A stretch of 64,000 nt of DNA, taken from Cristatella mucedo (lineage: Eukaryota; Bryozoa; Phylactolaemata; Cristatellidae). The stretch is from NCBI GenBank assembly GCA_009760855.2, contig WPIO01000031.1:2981001-3045000 (forward strand), read 5' to 3'. The position numbers were made by a program, and so were the translations under genes. Shown piece after piece: positions 35,620-46,705 of this stretch (within the stretch, counting starts at the first letter, position 1; the number at the start of each line of letters is the position of its first letter). Below the pieces are notes generated by a model. It had not been told where the DNA came from. It worked only from the letters and a program-made list of their open reading frames with translations, and did not search any database.

Positions 35620-36924
35620 TCAGCCCTCGTCCGGCTGGCGCCGACTTTGCACGGTGGCGGCCAGCGTGCGCACGGCCTCAGACGAGATCGCTCCGCACGG
35701 TCCTTCGTCGCGAAGCGCCTGGACGGCGGCGACCGCGGTGTTGAGCGTCGACCCGCCGCCCGGCGTCGTCGCGCTGCGGCGGCAGAGAAAAGTGGCGAGG
35801 AGCGCGCTGCGGTAGCGACTATTCATCGCGGCGTAGATGAAAAAGTTGGACGAGTAGTTGAGCAGAACGACGAGCTTGGCGGACGCGTGGAAGCGCTGCA
35901 TGTGCGGCTGCAGCTCGTAGTCGCGCGGCGATCGGTCGCTGGCCGACTCCGCCGCCGCCGCCGCGGCCATCAGAACGTACGCGACCGTCGGTGCAGTGGT
36001 GACGACGAAGGCGACGGCGACGGTGACCAGCGCGTACGTCAGGCGGCGCTGCTCGGCCTGGCGAGCGTCCCTCTGTGGCGCCGACGACGGCGGCAGACGG
36101 TGGACGCGCAGGCCTGCGATGGTGAGCGCGACGGCGGCGGTGCACAGGAGCCAAGGCGCGACGTGCATGACGAGCACGAGCAGCATGTCGATGTTCGCCG
36201 ACCAAGTCGACTGCAGCTCGAAGCGATCGTTAGAATACGCCGAGGCAGCCACGTGCGGTGCATTCACTGCGACGGCGAGCGCGACTACGGTCGCAATCAC
36301 AGCACGTGCGCGCCCGACGCTCGTCAGCCGGCGCGCGCTGAACGGAAAGTAGACGCCGATGAGACGGAACAACGACGTGGTGACAACGCACCAGTTGGAA
36401 ATCACGCAGCAGATGTTTGCGAACAGGAACCACGTGTTGTAGAAAAAGTACGACGGCGCGTCGATCTGCGGAGGGTGGCCGACGTCCTCCGCCGTGATGA
36501 GCGGGTGCCGGCGGAGGTGGAAGCGCACGGCGTAGAGCATCGACACGCCCATGACTCCGAGGTCGGCTGCCGCCATGGCGAGCAGCAAGTGGTAGACGGA
36601 GGACGCGCCCTTGCGACGGCTCCTGATAATGCGCACGAGTACGACCGCGTTCACCACGTTGGTCAGCACACCAATCAACGTAACGAAGAACACAAAAATC
36701 CCAACGGCAAAGACGTACGCTAGCACGTCATCGCCCGCAGGCTCCGCCGCAGTCTTCGTCGTCGTCGTGGTCCCGTTCGAGAGCGAAAGCGGTGGAGACG
36801 AGCCGCCGTCAAGGACAGAAAAGAGGCGCGGCAGCTCAGACGCCGCAGCGATGCCCGCGCCGACTGTGCTCCAGTCCGGCCGTGGCGGCCTGCCCGCGAC
36901 GGCACCTGCGCTGGCAGCATCCAT
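35620..36924 (-). CDS. Rhodopsin-family GPCR, peptide-receptor-like (paralog 1)
   Basis: Intronless seven-transmembrane receptor of 434 residues from the ATG at 36922-36924, plasma membrane, presumably coupling to G proteins on binding a neuropeptide. Order: extracellular N-terminus with NGT; TM1 (FAVGIFVFFVTLIGVLTNVV); TM2 with LAMAAAD; a long first loop; TM3 (FLFANICCVISNWCVVTTSL) followed by FRLIGVYFPF; TM4; TM5 (LLVLVMHVAPWLL); TM6 (LVTVAVAFVVTTAPTVAYVL); TM7 ending LNYSSNFFIY; cytoplasmic tail of about 55. Oddities: D/ERY is FRL, the usual Cys at the top of TM3 is a Tyr with no partner Cys in loop 2, the CWxP motif is TTAP, and NPxxY is NFFIY. FMRFamide-receptor-like GPCRs share some of these variations, but the ligand is unknown. 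The open frame continues 159 codons upstream; those residues are low-complexity and I read them as leader. Confidence 0.85.
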   Translation of the reverse strand: MDAASAGAVAGRPPRPDWSTVGAGIAAASELPRLFSVLDGGSSPPLSLSNGTTTTTKTAAEPAGDDVLAYVFAVGIFVFFVTLIGVLTNVVNAVVLVRIIRSRRKGASSVYHLLLAMAAADLGVMGVSMLYAVRFHLRRHPLITAEDVGHPPQIDAPSYFFYNTWFLFANICCVISNWCVVTTSLFRLIGVYFPFSARRLTSVGRARAVIATVVALAVAVNAPHVAASAYSNDRFELQSTWSANIDMLLVLVMHVAPWLLCTAAVALTIAGLRVHRLPPSSAPQRDARQAEQRRLTYALVTVAVAFVVTTAPTVAYVLMAAAAAAESASDRSPRDYELQPHMQRFHASAKLVVLLNYSSNFFIYAAMNSRYRSALLATFLCRRSATTPGGGSTLNTAVAAVQALRDEGPCGAISSEAVRTLAATVQSRRQPDEG

Positions 36925-37850
36925 CTTTGTGAGGAGGATCAGGAGGAGGAGGCCGATGGATGGCGCTAGATCGCCGTTCTTCCGAGTAGGCGGAGCGCGA
37001 TGGCTGAAACGCCCGTTCGTTTCATCGAGAAAGTTACCAGCGCCTTCCGCGAAACGCCGAGATACGCCGGTCGCCCGGTCGGCCGAGGAGCCGCCGCGGG
37101 CGCCGGAAGTGCCTCTAACTCCGGCCTGCTTTTCGAGCCTCCACAGCGAGCTGCGTGGGCGAGCCAGCGCTGGTGTGCTCGCGGGCGAGAGATTCCAGCG
37201 CGGGCTCGCCCGGCCGGCCGCTTCAAGACGACTCGCGCCGCAAGATCGCTCAGCGAGCGCTGCCGCATGTTTCTTGATATGGAATTCGCTGTGCTGCCGA
37301 GGTCGACCTCGGATCGGATTCAAAGGCAACGTTAAAAACGCTTTGAAGCCACTTTTCAACGAGAGAGCGATCGCTCTGCCGTGCGAAAAAAGCAGTGGCA
37401 AGAAAGCAGCACACTGAGCAGGTGGCTGCGCACATAGTTAGAGAACTAAGATTGATATAGAAGATCAAAAATTGAAGCATTTAATTAGCCATTCACGACG
37501 GATTGCTAGGTGCAGATGTAAAAGAACGAACCTCGATATCGCGAAACTGGGTTGTACTCTGGAGCCAATCGTTTTAGGAAGGTCAGCTCAGTCAGCAGTT
37601 CACTTGAGCTCACTAGCGAATAGGCGACAAATGATTTCTTCTGCTAGAACCTTCGGAAGTTGTCAGCGATTCGTCACCTTCCTTTTCGTGGTCGCCGTAA
37701 GGGCTGTGGAAGGGTCAGAGCCAACGCCAACGCCGACGCCGCGATCGCCTGACGGTAGAATGGACGCTTCGGAGATCAGGAGATCAGGAGCATCGATGCA
37801 AGCGTGCAGCTGCGGAGGCTTTTTAGTCTTTCGAGCGTCGATGGACTCGA

Positions 37851-37851
<1 letters not shown>
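36925..37851 (-). other. 5' leader/promoter region of GPCR paralog 1
   Basis: GC-rich until about 37330, then falling. The minus frame is open up to 37401 but is Arg/Ala-rich without a signal peptide, so the ATG at 36924 is preferred. The plus frame 37472-37927 runs into the (TAA)n tail of a LINE and is not a gene. No core promoter was identified. Confidence 0.4.
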
Positions 37852-37883
<32 letters not shown>

Positions 37884-39435
37884 TTGCACTTGATAAAGCG
37901 CCCTCAGAGAACTTAATCTCTCTCTAGGCGCTTTACATTTGCAGCAAAGTGATATGCAATAGAATAGTAAGTAAAATCATGATTGAAAAACAAACAAAAT
38001 TAATAATATGGTTAGGGGTGACATGCACAGGGTCAGCATGCAAATGTGGTTAGTGGCAGCATGCACAGTGTCAGCACGCATAAGCACATCAAGGACGAAT
38101 CACAGGGACCCACTAAATGTTGTCCTAAATAGGTGTGTTTTTAAGTTTCTTTTAAATGTGGTCAGGTCATGGGTTGTTCTGAAGCAAGTCGGGAGGGAGT
38201 TCCAGGCTTTGGGAGCTTACGAACTAAATGCACGGTCTCCAAAGAATTTAAGGTTTGTACGAGCTATTTCTAGACTGTTGGATTCCGAGAAGCGGGTGGT
38301 ACAATGCTTGGCCTGATGGGGTAGTATATCTGAAAGATAGGCTGGAGCTAAAGAATGAAGGGACCTAAAAGTGAGCGACAAAACCTTGAAGTCAATCCGT
38401 TGCTTGACTGGTAGCCAGTGCAGGTCGGCGAGAAGTGGAGTAATGTGGCAACTGCGACGCTCACGGCAGACAAGTCTAGCTGCAGAGTTTTGCACCAGCT
38501 GCAATCGCCTGATCGCACATGCTGGTAGGCCAGTAAGCAGTGAGTTGCAGAAGTCGAGACGGGATGTCACGAATGCATGGACCAACTTGGACGTGGTATC
38601 CTTATCTAAACAAGTCCGAATTTTAGCAATGTTATGAAGCTGAAAATAGGCAGATTAGACTGTGGAGCTTATGTGGTCGTCTAACGAGAGGTCGCTTTGG
38701 AATATGACACCTCGATTTTGAGCTGATTCAACTGGAGATATGCTGGCAGAGCCAATTTTGAAAGTCAGCCTTTCCAATTTCTGAATCACACTGGGTTTGC
38801 CCATAACCAGTAAGTTAGTTTTATCATCGCTTAGTTTTGAAAATTTGCTGCCATCCATGTGCGGATGTCATCAATGCATGCAGCAAGTGAGTTGAGAGAA
38901 TTTGAGGTGCTCGAAGGCTGGGAGGGATCAAAGCAAAGGTACAACTGAGTGTCATCCGCATAGAAGTGAAAGCCTAGATTGTGCTTGGCAATCACATCAG
39001 CAAGAGGCAGAGTATAAACCGTGAAAAGAACCGGACCTAGCACTGAGCCCTGAGGTACTCCATATTTCAGAGGTACTTCAGATGATCTTAGTCCATTCAC
39101 GTCAATACTCTGGAGTCTCCCACTGAGATAGGACCTGAACCACTGCAGAGCAGTTCCAGTAATGCCCAGGCGAGATGAGAGGCGCTCTAGAAGTACTTTG
39201 TGATCGATGGTATCAAAAGCTGCCGAAAGATCGAGCAAAACAAGAAGAGACACTCTACCCATGTCTGCATTCCTAAGTAGGTCGTTGTATACCCGAAGCA
39301 ATGCTGACTCTGTGGAGTGATTAGCTCTAAAGCCAGACTGGAACTTACTAGCAAGGTGTGAGGTTTCGATATAGGAATTTAGCTGATCCGCCACTGTGGT
39401 ATCATCTTTTATTTTAAGGAAATTTGCCGACATTG
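37852..39435 (-). mobile_element. LINE family B, best-preserved copy with RT core
   Basis: Minus-strand 5'-truncated non-LTR retrotransposon of the CR1/L2/Rex1 kind. Starting upstream, 39433-38831 is a clean 200-codon reverse transcriptase core with FQSGFRANHSTESALLRV, VLLDLSAAFDTIDHKVLL, YGVPQGSVLGPVLF and the intact catalytic FYADDTQLYL. A frameshift near 38845 moves the frame to 38858-38655 (LSDDKTNLLVMGKPS). A stop follows, and then 38585-38217 ([28 protein letters not shown]). The 3' UTR and the 'gcgccctcagagaacttaat' hairpin tail end in (TAA)n at 37852-37883. No endonuclease domain is present, so this copy is not autonomous. The long intact RT frame suggests it is young. Confidence 0.93.
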
Positions 39436-39689
39436 AAGATCAAATGTCCGCCAGTCAAACAATCAATTTGTCAGTCCTCCTGCAGATCCCGACGGTTTAA
39501 ATGACCAATACAGCTGATTAAAGCAAGCATACAAGTGATAACAAATTCTATGTACTTAAATCATTTCTTTCAGGGTTCATTCTAACTGGAGAACAGCTAC
39601 GGACTGAGAAAGGACCATTGTGGGAGGACACGGTAGGGGGTTTGTGGAGTGGATAAGACTCGTACACCGCACGAAACTGATTGAACACA
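39436..39689. other. spacer between two LINE fragments
   Basis: No feature recognised. Confidence 0.4.
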
Positions 39690-40030
39690 ATTGGACATTT
39701 GTGATTTGGATCGCGCCAGTGCTGTGTCCGCCAGACAGATCGTTGTTCTCAATCATTTAAGTATAGAATCGTGATCAATGGTGTCGAAGGCAGCCTGTAA
39801 ACGTACCAACTCTATGGCAATGACTTTCCCGTAATATTTTCCGCATAGGATGTCATTGGTTACACAGAGGAGAACTGTGTCAGTGGATTACTATCGTTTG
39901 AACCCCGATTGAAATTACTCTAAAACCTCGTGCCTTTCAATTGGTGCTATCAGCTGCTTAGCGACAATTGTTTTAAGAATCTTTGACAAAAAATGGAGAC
40001 GGAAAACAAAGCGATAATTTTCAGGGACCT
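39690..40030 (-). mobile_element. non-LTR reverse transcriptase fragment, another subfamily
   Basis: The minus strand around 39770-39805 reads LQAAFDTIDHDSILK, the RT box of non-LTR elements (first catalytic Asp). It differs at nucleotide level from LINE B, and no other part of the domain is open. Confidence 0.6.
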
Positions 40031-41639
40031 CTATATCTAATTAAGGCTTTTAAAGTATCAATCTAACGACGGCCGATTTGAAGTACTTTGATACAAACCC
40101 TTTTTTCCAGAGAAGCTTTAAAAATCTCGGTTATGGTTCGCTAAATTGTTCTGCTAGTGAAGACTACAAAGATAATTGTAAAGGATCTTCAGGAAGCAAG
40201 TTCTTTTTAATAGACCCTATAAAGGTACCCACATCGCATGCAGAAACCTTGGAAAATCTCTCAATGAATGTCACAGGTTGCGATTAAGCAATTACTTTAG
40301 TTGTAGGGGGCTTTACGGAGGCTCAAATGTGCACAATTCCTGCAGTGAAGAAGGCTGAAAACGTTTCGACCAATCCGTTAGTATATCGGGAGTGCTACTT
40401 CTCAGTATAGGCCAGCAAATTATGTACCGTCTTATAAATCTAAATATTCATTTCCTAAATACAATACCTACTAATTAAACCGAGAGATTCCGTCTGTCCG
40501 TCTGTCACGCTGCAAGATGGCGAATTTCCGTCCCGCACCAAGATGGCGCAGCATTGTCTGCCGTGACCATACTATGACTACTTCTTCTCTGACTCAGCCT
40601 AGCGAGTCCACATGCAGTGAGCTATTAAAATAGTGACCAAGGACGAATTATGGGTTCTCATCCCAGTGACTATGCTTTAATGTTAAGATTACGTGTGATA
40701 ATAAGTTCTCTTATGGCATTATGCCTATGAGGCTAAGAGGCCAACATCTAGCGAGTGAAATCCGACGATGTGCCGCATGATCCCTATTCCTGACCTCACG
40801 GGCAACCTCCGCCGCCCCATAAATATAGGGCTCCTCCGGCTAATATAATGTAATACATTCTAATATTTTAATAAATAATTTTCTAAATTGAAATATATAT
40901 ATATATATATGTATATGTGTGTGCATATATATATATATATTTATTTATTTATTTATTTATTTACATATAGTTTTTGTATGGCGCCTTAAGAGAACCTAAC
41001 CTCAATCCAGGTACATATTTAAATTGTTTGTATCGACATGCAAATCAACATGTTGCACCATTATTGGTTCTTGTATTTCTAACGGCCTAAAAATATGAGT
41101 CAGAGATGTTAATATTATTGCAGCTACAGAAGCGCTACCCACTGTTCTATTCATTGAGAAGGGCACAGCACGCAGCCAACATGTTTCGTGCGTGCATACG
41201 AGCTGTAAAACGAAGGCTCCTGGTTTTATCAGCCCATGGAGCTCATGCATACCTCCATCGTTGAGGTATGACAGCTATTGCACTCAGCAGCACTGGCTTT
41301 CAAGCTACTTTTGTCGGATTCCAAACCATAGCCCCAAGGAGGCAGAACCTCGTCACTATTTGTAGAATGTGTGCTTATTTTCTTGAATGCCGCAAATATG
41401 CCATAGCCTGTAGCAGCCTGGTGCTTAGAATCCAGCTGGGCGAAGAACTGTCCGTGCTTGCAGTTAATTGTTTTAATTAATCTTCTAGACAAATGTTAAT
41501 GAATGGTAGGCGAAAATGGCAAAGGGTTATCTTAGCATTTCCATACTTCCAAAGCGTCTCAAAACGGCAGCAGCAGCGCTCTTAGTCCACCTGGAAGAAA
41601 TCAGGTGCCCTAGTGAAATTCACTGATCTACACTAATCT
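40031..41639. other. intergenic with AT-rich microsatellites and a LINE tail
   Basis: (AT)n with GT interruptions followed by (TTTA)n at about 40893-40968, immediately followed by a LINE-B-like tail ('tggcgccttaagagaacc' at about 40979). Repeated 'ccgtctgt' at about 40490-40510. No gene recognised. Confidence 0.5.
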
Positions 41640-41890
41640 ACAAAGGCAACGCGAAGATAGCTGCAAGGCTGGTCGCTAAAGTCCACGTGTCGCCTTGCTA
41701 AAGTAGCGACGACGCGTGTCGGTTAATCAGTGGATAAAGATTAAAGTGCTCGTGATTTTACCCACAAGGTCCTCCATTGCTCTTACATAGCGTCGAGTCC
41801 TCGTGGCCTTTCAGCAATGGGAATCGGCTGCTCCATTCTTTCAACTGAATTCAGTTGGTGAATGAAGCATTTTCTAAGGTGGAATTCACT
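41640..41890 (+). mobile_element. LINE family A, degraded internal fragment
   Basis: Colinear with 245-560: 'gctgcaaggctggtc', 'cacaaggtcctccattgct', then 'gctccattctttcaactgaa'. No open frame remains. Confidence 0.55.
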
Positions 41891-43563
41891 TCTTGCGCCC
41901 TAAATAAAGTTTAATGAAAGGAAATGTAACTCATTTGTATAGTGCTCTTAGAGCTTCATCTCTATTCGGGCGCTTCACAATTACCCTAGTAGATCTAACT
42001 AGCACGTGGACAGTCAATATACAATACGACTGGCTAGGGATCAACCGGATGGACCAAGTCCTCTGTCTAACCTGAGGCAGGATAGAAGATTATAATGAGA
42101 TGCCGTTTGGCAGTCTCGTAAGGGTAAATGTCAGAAAACTACTCGGAAGATAGGTCCAGCGATTCAGCAACTGTTTAGGGTGTATTTCAAAAAGACAAAC
42201 AATGAATGTATTCTGTCCAAATTGAAGATTTTTACGTTCAAAGGTAGCAATGAAAATGATGTGGCAAACTATTCTATCCTGCAAGTAAACTGTAAAAGTA
42301 AAAACCATCGAAAAATCAGTGGCCGATCTCTGCCTCAAATACGATTGCGTATCCGATTGTTGGCTGATTTTTGCAGCTTGTGAGGACTGCGGATCTGCAC
42401 CAAGCTAGAATAACGCACCCGTCTGTCTGTCTGTCTGTGCTTTAATTTCGTGACCGGAGTGATGCGACAAAAAGAGCAAGCAAGCTTTTTGCTGTTCACG
42501 ACGGATTCGCGTTTTCATTTCTAAACTTTGACCTATTCTCCGTTATTTTAGTCAGCTAGTATTTTCGAAGTGTGATACTCCTGCTCTTTCTAGAATCAGT
42601 TGCTTGGAGATTCGCTCTTCTTTTACTAAAAAGTAAAAGAAAATTGTGATTCTAGCTCTTTCACAAAAATTTGTGCAGAAACACTTGCGCTTTTTTGTTT
42701 AAATGGCGCCTAACGAGACAGCTCAGTGAGTGAGTGTTGCGGCTCTTTCAAACTGCGCTCGATCGGCCGTTTCCAGAACCAGCGGGGCAGAATACTTATT
42801 TTGGTGCCTTCTTTTGAGTAACAGTGTCTTGAGCTTAGCCATTATGCTGCGAAGAATTGTGCATACGTTATCTCGTGCAAATATTCTTGAATGGCTCAGC
42901 ACAGCACAGCCAGTGGCCGAAACTTACAAGAGGCCATCCACCTTTCATCTCCAAATACAAACTGAGCCTGCATGCTTTAGGTTCCATATCATAGAGTGGG
43001 GTATTTGAGGGTTCCCCCTCCCACCATTTAGCGCAATTGTGCGTTCACGCGCTTGCTCAAATGACTTCCTATTGTAGGCCTAGCAGGTGATTGGCTCATT
43101 CAAGTTGCGACGCACACTTGCGATGTTAAAAACATTATTTTTTTACGAAGCTCCGATTGCAATTTCTTATAGCACACAGTGCCACTAGTAATACAAAGGG
43201 CGTTTGTTTAGTCGAACCTGCTCTAGGAGCTAAATGCACGCCTGCACCACCATAGGCACCGTATTTATTATTGCGTAATGAGAGGACTATTGCAAAAACA
43301 GAGACTGGTTGGATTACGGAATACTAGGGACTATTATTATTATTATTAGTGATTATTAGTATATTAGCATTGGGAGATTGGGAAGTTTTCTCTGCCACAC
43401 AAGCCCAAAAGAACGTGCATGCCGTCACAGCGAATCGAAACTTTGTAGTGCCGATCTTTCGCAATGCGGCCACGACCTTGCACACAAATCTTTCCTGTCG
43501 TGGCTTTCTCCTGGAGTAAGCCTCGCCTGAGCTAAGTTTCACATTTAATATTCGGCGTCAGCA

Positions 43564-43620
<57 letters not shown>

Positions 43621-43629
43621 GTATGTATG

Positions 43630-43665
<36 letters not shown>

Positions 43666-44349
43666 CAGAGAGAGAGAGTTTGCTTGGCAGAGGTTGTTTC
43701 CAGCAAACCTTTTCGGCACATCTTATTTTTTCCATACGCCACACACGTTGCAAGAGGTAGCAGCAGCCTGACATTTAACTTTCGTCAGAAAACCAGCTGC
43801 AGCCGATAGATTGAGCGCTTTGTTTCTATAAACGGGCCTATCAAATGACCCTCAGTGTGGAACTCGATGACGTCACTCACGCTGACGACAGCAGCAAGAA
43901 GCGACTGATTTTTTTCTGCTGACTGTGACCGAGGAAAACAGCGGAGAAAGGAGGAACTTTCCATACTTTCGTCACTCTGCTCGCTAGTGCGATAAACATG
44001 TCGGCTCGCCGCTGGCGGTGCAGGATGATGCAGGAGACGAACGGAAAGTTACTTACGCTATATGAGAGAAGTTCCGCTGATTAAGTCCCTCCTTCTTTTC
44101 GAGTCTCTTTTCTCGTTGCCAAAGTCCCTTTCACGCGCTCGCCGATGAAACGGCGTGCGCGTGAAAAAAAATAATCGGACGGCGAGCATAATTATAACTT
44201 TGTGCCCTTTGCCAATTGAGGTAGCAGGCATAACAATGCATGCCATTCTTTCTTTGGGGGAACTAGCCACAGTTGGCTCGCGCAACCTAGCGGTACGATC
44301 TACAAGAGTAGCAGAGGCAGCCGCGAAGCCAGAATTTTCACCATCAAAG
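41891..44349. other. intergenic, no gene recognised
   Basis: Contains a LINE-tail-like 'gctcttagagcttcatctct' at about 41953, a short (TGTC)n run at 42420-42438 and the large AT/GA microsatellite listed separately. A 92-codon plus frame at 42730-43008 has no recognised motif. GC rises slightly near 43.8-44.3 kb. Confidence 0.4.
43564..43678. repeat. compound (AT)n-(GA)n microsatellite
   Basis: About 80 bp of AT/TATG repeats pass directly into about 30 bp of GA repeats. It accounts for the Ile-Tyr and Leu-Ser frames on both strands. Confidence 0.95.
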
Positions 44350-44425
44350 GGGTGAGACCTAGGTCTTAGCCGGAAAGGCTCTTCTGCCGCTATATAAAAC
44401 GAGGCTGCCGATTTAGCTAACATTA
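44350..44425 (+). repeat. SINE family S1, 3' part
   Basis: 'gccggaaaggctcttctgcc' and 'gctatataaaacgaggctgc' match the 3' body of S1 copies; the tRNA-like head is missing. Confidence 0.55.
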
Positions 44426-44929
44426 GGGCCAGCCAAATTTACATTTAGGGGGAAAGACAGGCAATGTTTTTTCACATTCCTCTAATCCGTAGCTACATTC
44501 CCTGATTGACCTGGCAAAAATTGCAGCATCTTCTTGCAATCGTCCTGCGGGTGTGTTCAGCCAGCTGTTTCTCTAGTGGCACTAGCCTCCACGGATGGAG
44601 CTCTTGGTGAGGGTGACTGTGCATTTCTACCGCGTGCGAAATATATCCGAGAGCCTTTACGCTACGCAATCCCGTCGGACAATGCTCAAGCACATAGCTT
44701 TGACTGGGACTAGAAAACATCTATAGAGACACTGTCGTCTTGAACTGTACCTCCGCAGTTCGCACTCACTCGATGATGATAAGTGGTGAACTCATACGAG
44801 GCTGCGAGGCTGCAAGGGTGCAATCAGCAACTAGCATAGAACGACGGCGTTAGGAGCATTTACGCTCATCCCTGCACCAGGGTAGTAATTAGTATCTCGC
44901 AGCCGCTGCTTGGGCACACTTACACGTGG
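44426..44929. other. intergenic, nothing recognised
   Basis: No gene or repeat recognised. Confidence 0.4.
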
Positions 44930-45075
44930 CTTTTTTGCCCAGTAGTTAAAGTGCTCGCCCGATCAAGGTCCAGGTAAGTTTATTTGACGGCCAAGGTGGT
45001 GGGCTTGAACCCGGTGGCATATTTGAAGCGCCTGAATAGAGATCAAGCTCTCTTAGGGCGTTATGCAAATGAATT
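44930..45075 (+). repeat. tRNA-derived SINE, family S2, with a LINE-B-type tail
   Basis: A-box-like 'gcccagtagttaaagtgctc', B-box-like 'gggcttgaacccgg' at 45001-45014, then the tail 'gaagcgcctgaatagagatc' and 'aagctctcttagggcg'. The tail pairs GCGCC with GGCG(C) and AGAG with CTCT, as in the LINE B 3' end at 8641-8690. The tRNA-like head plus shared LINE tail is the classic SINE plan. Confidence 0.82.
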
Positions 45076-46364
45076 ATGTTTTATAATTATTTAAAAATAC
45101 GTCCAGTGGCGGAGGATGGCAAGGTTTGTTCGTGCTCGTGACAGGCAGCGAACCGGCGTCGCACCGAATTGGTGGAGCGAAGCGGGACATACGCCCCCCC
45201 CCGGGGCACTGGATCACGGGGGAGCGCCAAAATGGGCGCCTAACACTGAGAGGGGGCGCCATCTGTATATAGTTCATCACCGATCGCACACTGTCCTAGG
45301 AAAGCTGCTGAAGCGAACAGATGTTACCGTGCTCACACCTTTTGATTTCACGCGAGGTCGCGGGCACCGGTGGGAAACCTGCCCTAAACGAGGCACGAAG
45401 CACTGAGAGTGGGCACAAAAATGCCGGCTGTGAAATTCTTACCTACGGTGCACACCATACAGTGTATCGCTGCTCAATTTATGCTGACGCGGTCATCACT
45501 TCCGGTTGCTGGAAGACATCGCGGCATTTGATGCGATCTACCTCCAAATAGCAGCTAATTAACAGTAGCGTACGAAACAGCTTTGGTTGATCACTTCTTC
45601 CCGAATAGACTACCCTTTGAGCTTACTGAGTCAAAAAGACGTTTAGACAATAACCATCGTACTTATTTTACGCGTGAAAGCGTAATCGCAGTGTATTTGA
45701 GAGGAGAAATGTAGAGGCAGCACAACGAAATACGCAATAATCCTTCCGCCGGATCTGCTCGCAGGTCTTCCTCCGGGTGACTCGGGCGCAGCGAAGCCTC
45801 CAGCGTGCCGCCCAGCCGCCGGCTGAGCCGAAACGCAGGACGCCGTTTGCGTGAGAGTGGGCAAGATAAATTAGTGAAATGTCACCTCGGAAAAAAGATG
45901 CAGTTGTGCATGTCTGTAACTCGAAATTGAAGCCTCAGGTTTTGACGAGCCTCAGCTTTTTGATGAGCCTAATTTGAGCCTCTGCTTGGCCGTTAGAGGT
46001 CCTTTGTGCGATAGCGCCCATGTGCGAATGCACTAAATGCTATCGAAGTACGTAGACCGTAGTTTATCATATGCACCACAAGCGCAATTTCGTGCAGCTA
46101 ATTATGGCATTGCATTGGCATATAGATAAATGTTTATTAAAGTGTTGGGGCCAATGGTTGAGTTGGAAAGTCAATTTGCATGATTATACGAATGAGCAAC
46201 TGCATATGTTGTGAATAAACTCGAAGCACCATTTTCTCTTGTGTGTTACAGAACAAGTGAAACTTAGTGCAGCCTTTACAGACAATTATTTCATGGTGAA
46301 TCGCACTTCAATAGTACCGTTTCACTCGTTGAAAATTTCCATTTGACATTGGACAATAATAATA
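45076..46364. other. intergenic, no gene recognised
   Basis: A GC-rich patch at 45110-45420 with short open frames on both strands, including a C-run and 'gcgccaaaatgggcgcc'. No known domain. The remainder is AT-rich. Confidence 0.4.
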
Positions 46365-46487
46365 CCAAGCTGGTTTGGTCCAGCGGTTATGGTGCTCGCC
46401 CCGACCAAGGTCTTGGTGAGGTCGTCGGCTCGAGCCCCGTGGCATGTGTGAAGTGCCTGAATATATATATATATATATATATATATT
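46365..46487 (+). repeat. SINE family S2 with an (AT)n end
   Basis: 'ggtccagcggttatggtgct' (A-box side), 'ggctcgagccccg' (B box) and 'gtgtgaagtgcctgaata' are followed by (AT)n at 46459-46486 in place of the normal tail. The AT run separates it from an oppositely oriented LINE B 3' end. Confidence 0.75.
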
Positions 46488-46705
46488 ACATTTAAATAGC
46501 GCCCTCAGAGAATTGTATCTCTTTCTAGGCACTTTACATTTGCTTCACAGGAAGCACGATCGAATGGTTAATGGAAGCATGCTCAATAACAACAAGGACA
46601 GTACGCTTAGAGGTGACATGCACAGGATCAGCATGCATAAGAGCGCAAAGGACGAATCACAAAGACTCACTAAATAATGTAACGTATACAATTCTTTTTA
46701 ATGTT
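46488..46705 (-). mobile_element. LINE family B, short 3' end
   Basis: Minus-strand tail 'gcgccctcagagaattgtat' at about 46499 followed by the 3' UTR blocks 'ggtgacatgcacaggatcag' and 'ggacgaatcacaaagactca', shared with 38010-38115. 5' truncated. Confidence 0.8.

Noticed and set aside
35578-36723. 381-codon plus-strand open frame opposite GPCR 1
   Set aside because: It is the antisense of a GC-rich receptor gene, is Arg/Asp/His-rich throughout and has no domain; high GC removes stops on both strands.
36925-37401. N-terminal extension of GPCR 1 by 159 codons
   Set aside because: The frame is open but the residues are low-complexity and lack a signal peptide; the ATG at 36924 gives a normal receptor. 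The same reasoning applies to the extension of GPCR 2 up to 49480.
45001-45014. Genuine tRNA gene suggested by the B box
   Set aside because: No cloverleaf (acceptor and anticodon stems do not pair) and the LINE-type tail shows it is a SINE. The same holds for the other B-box hits.
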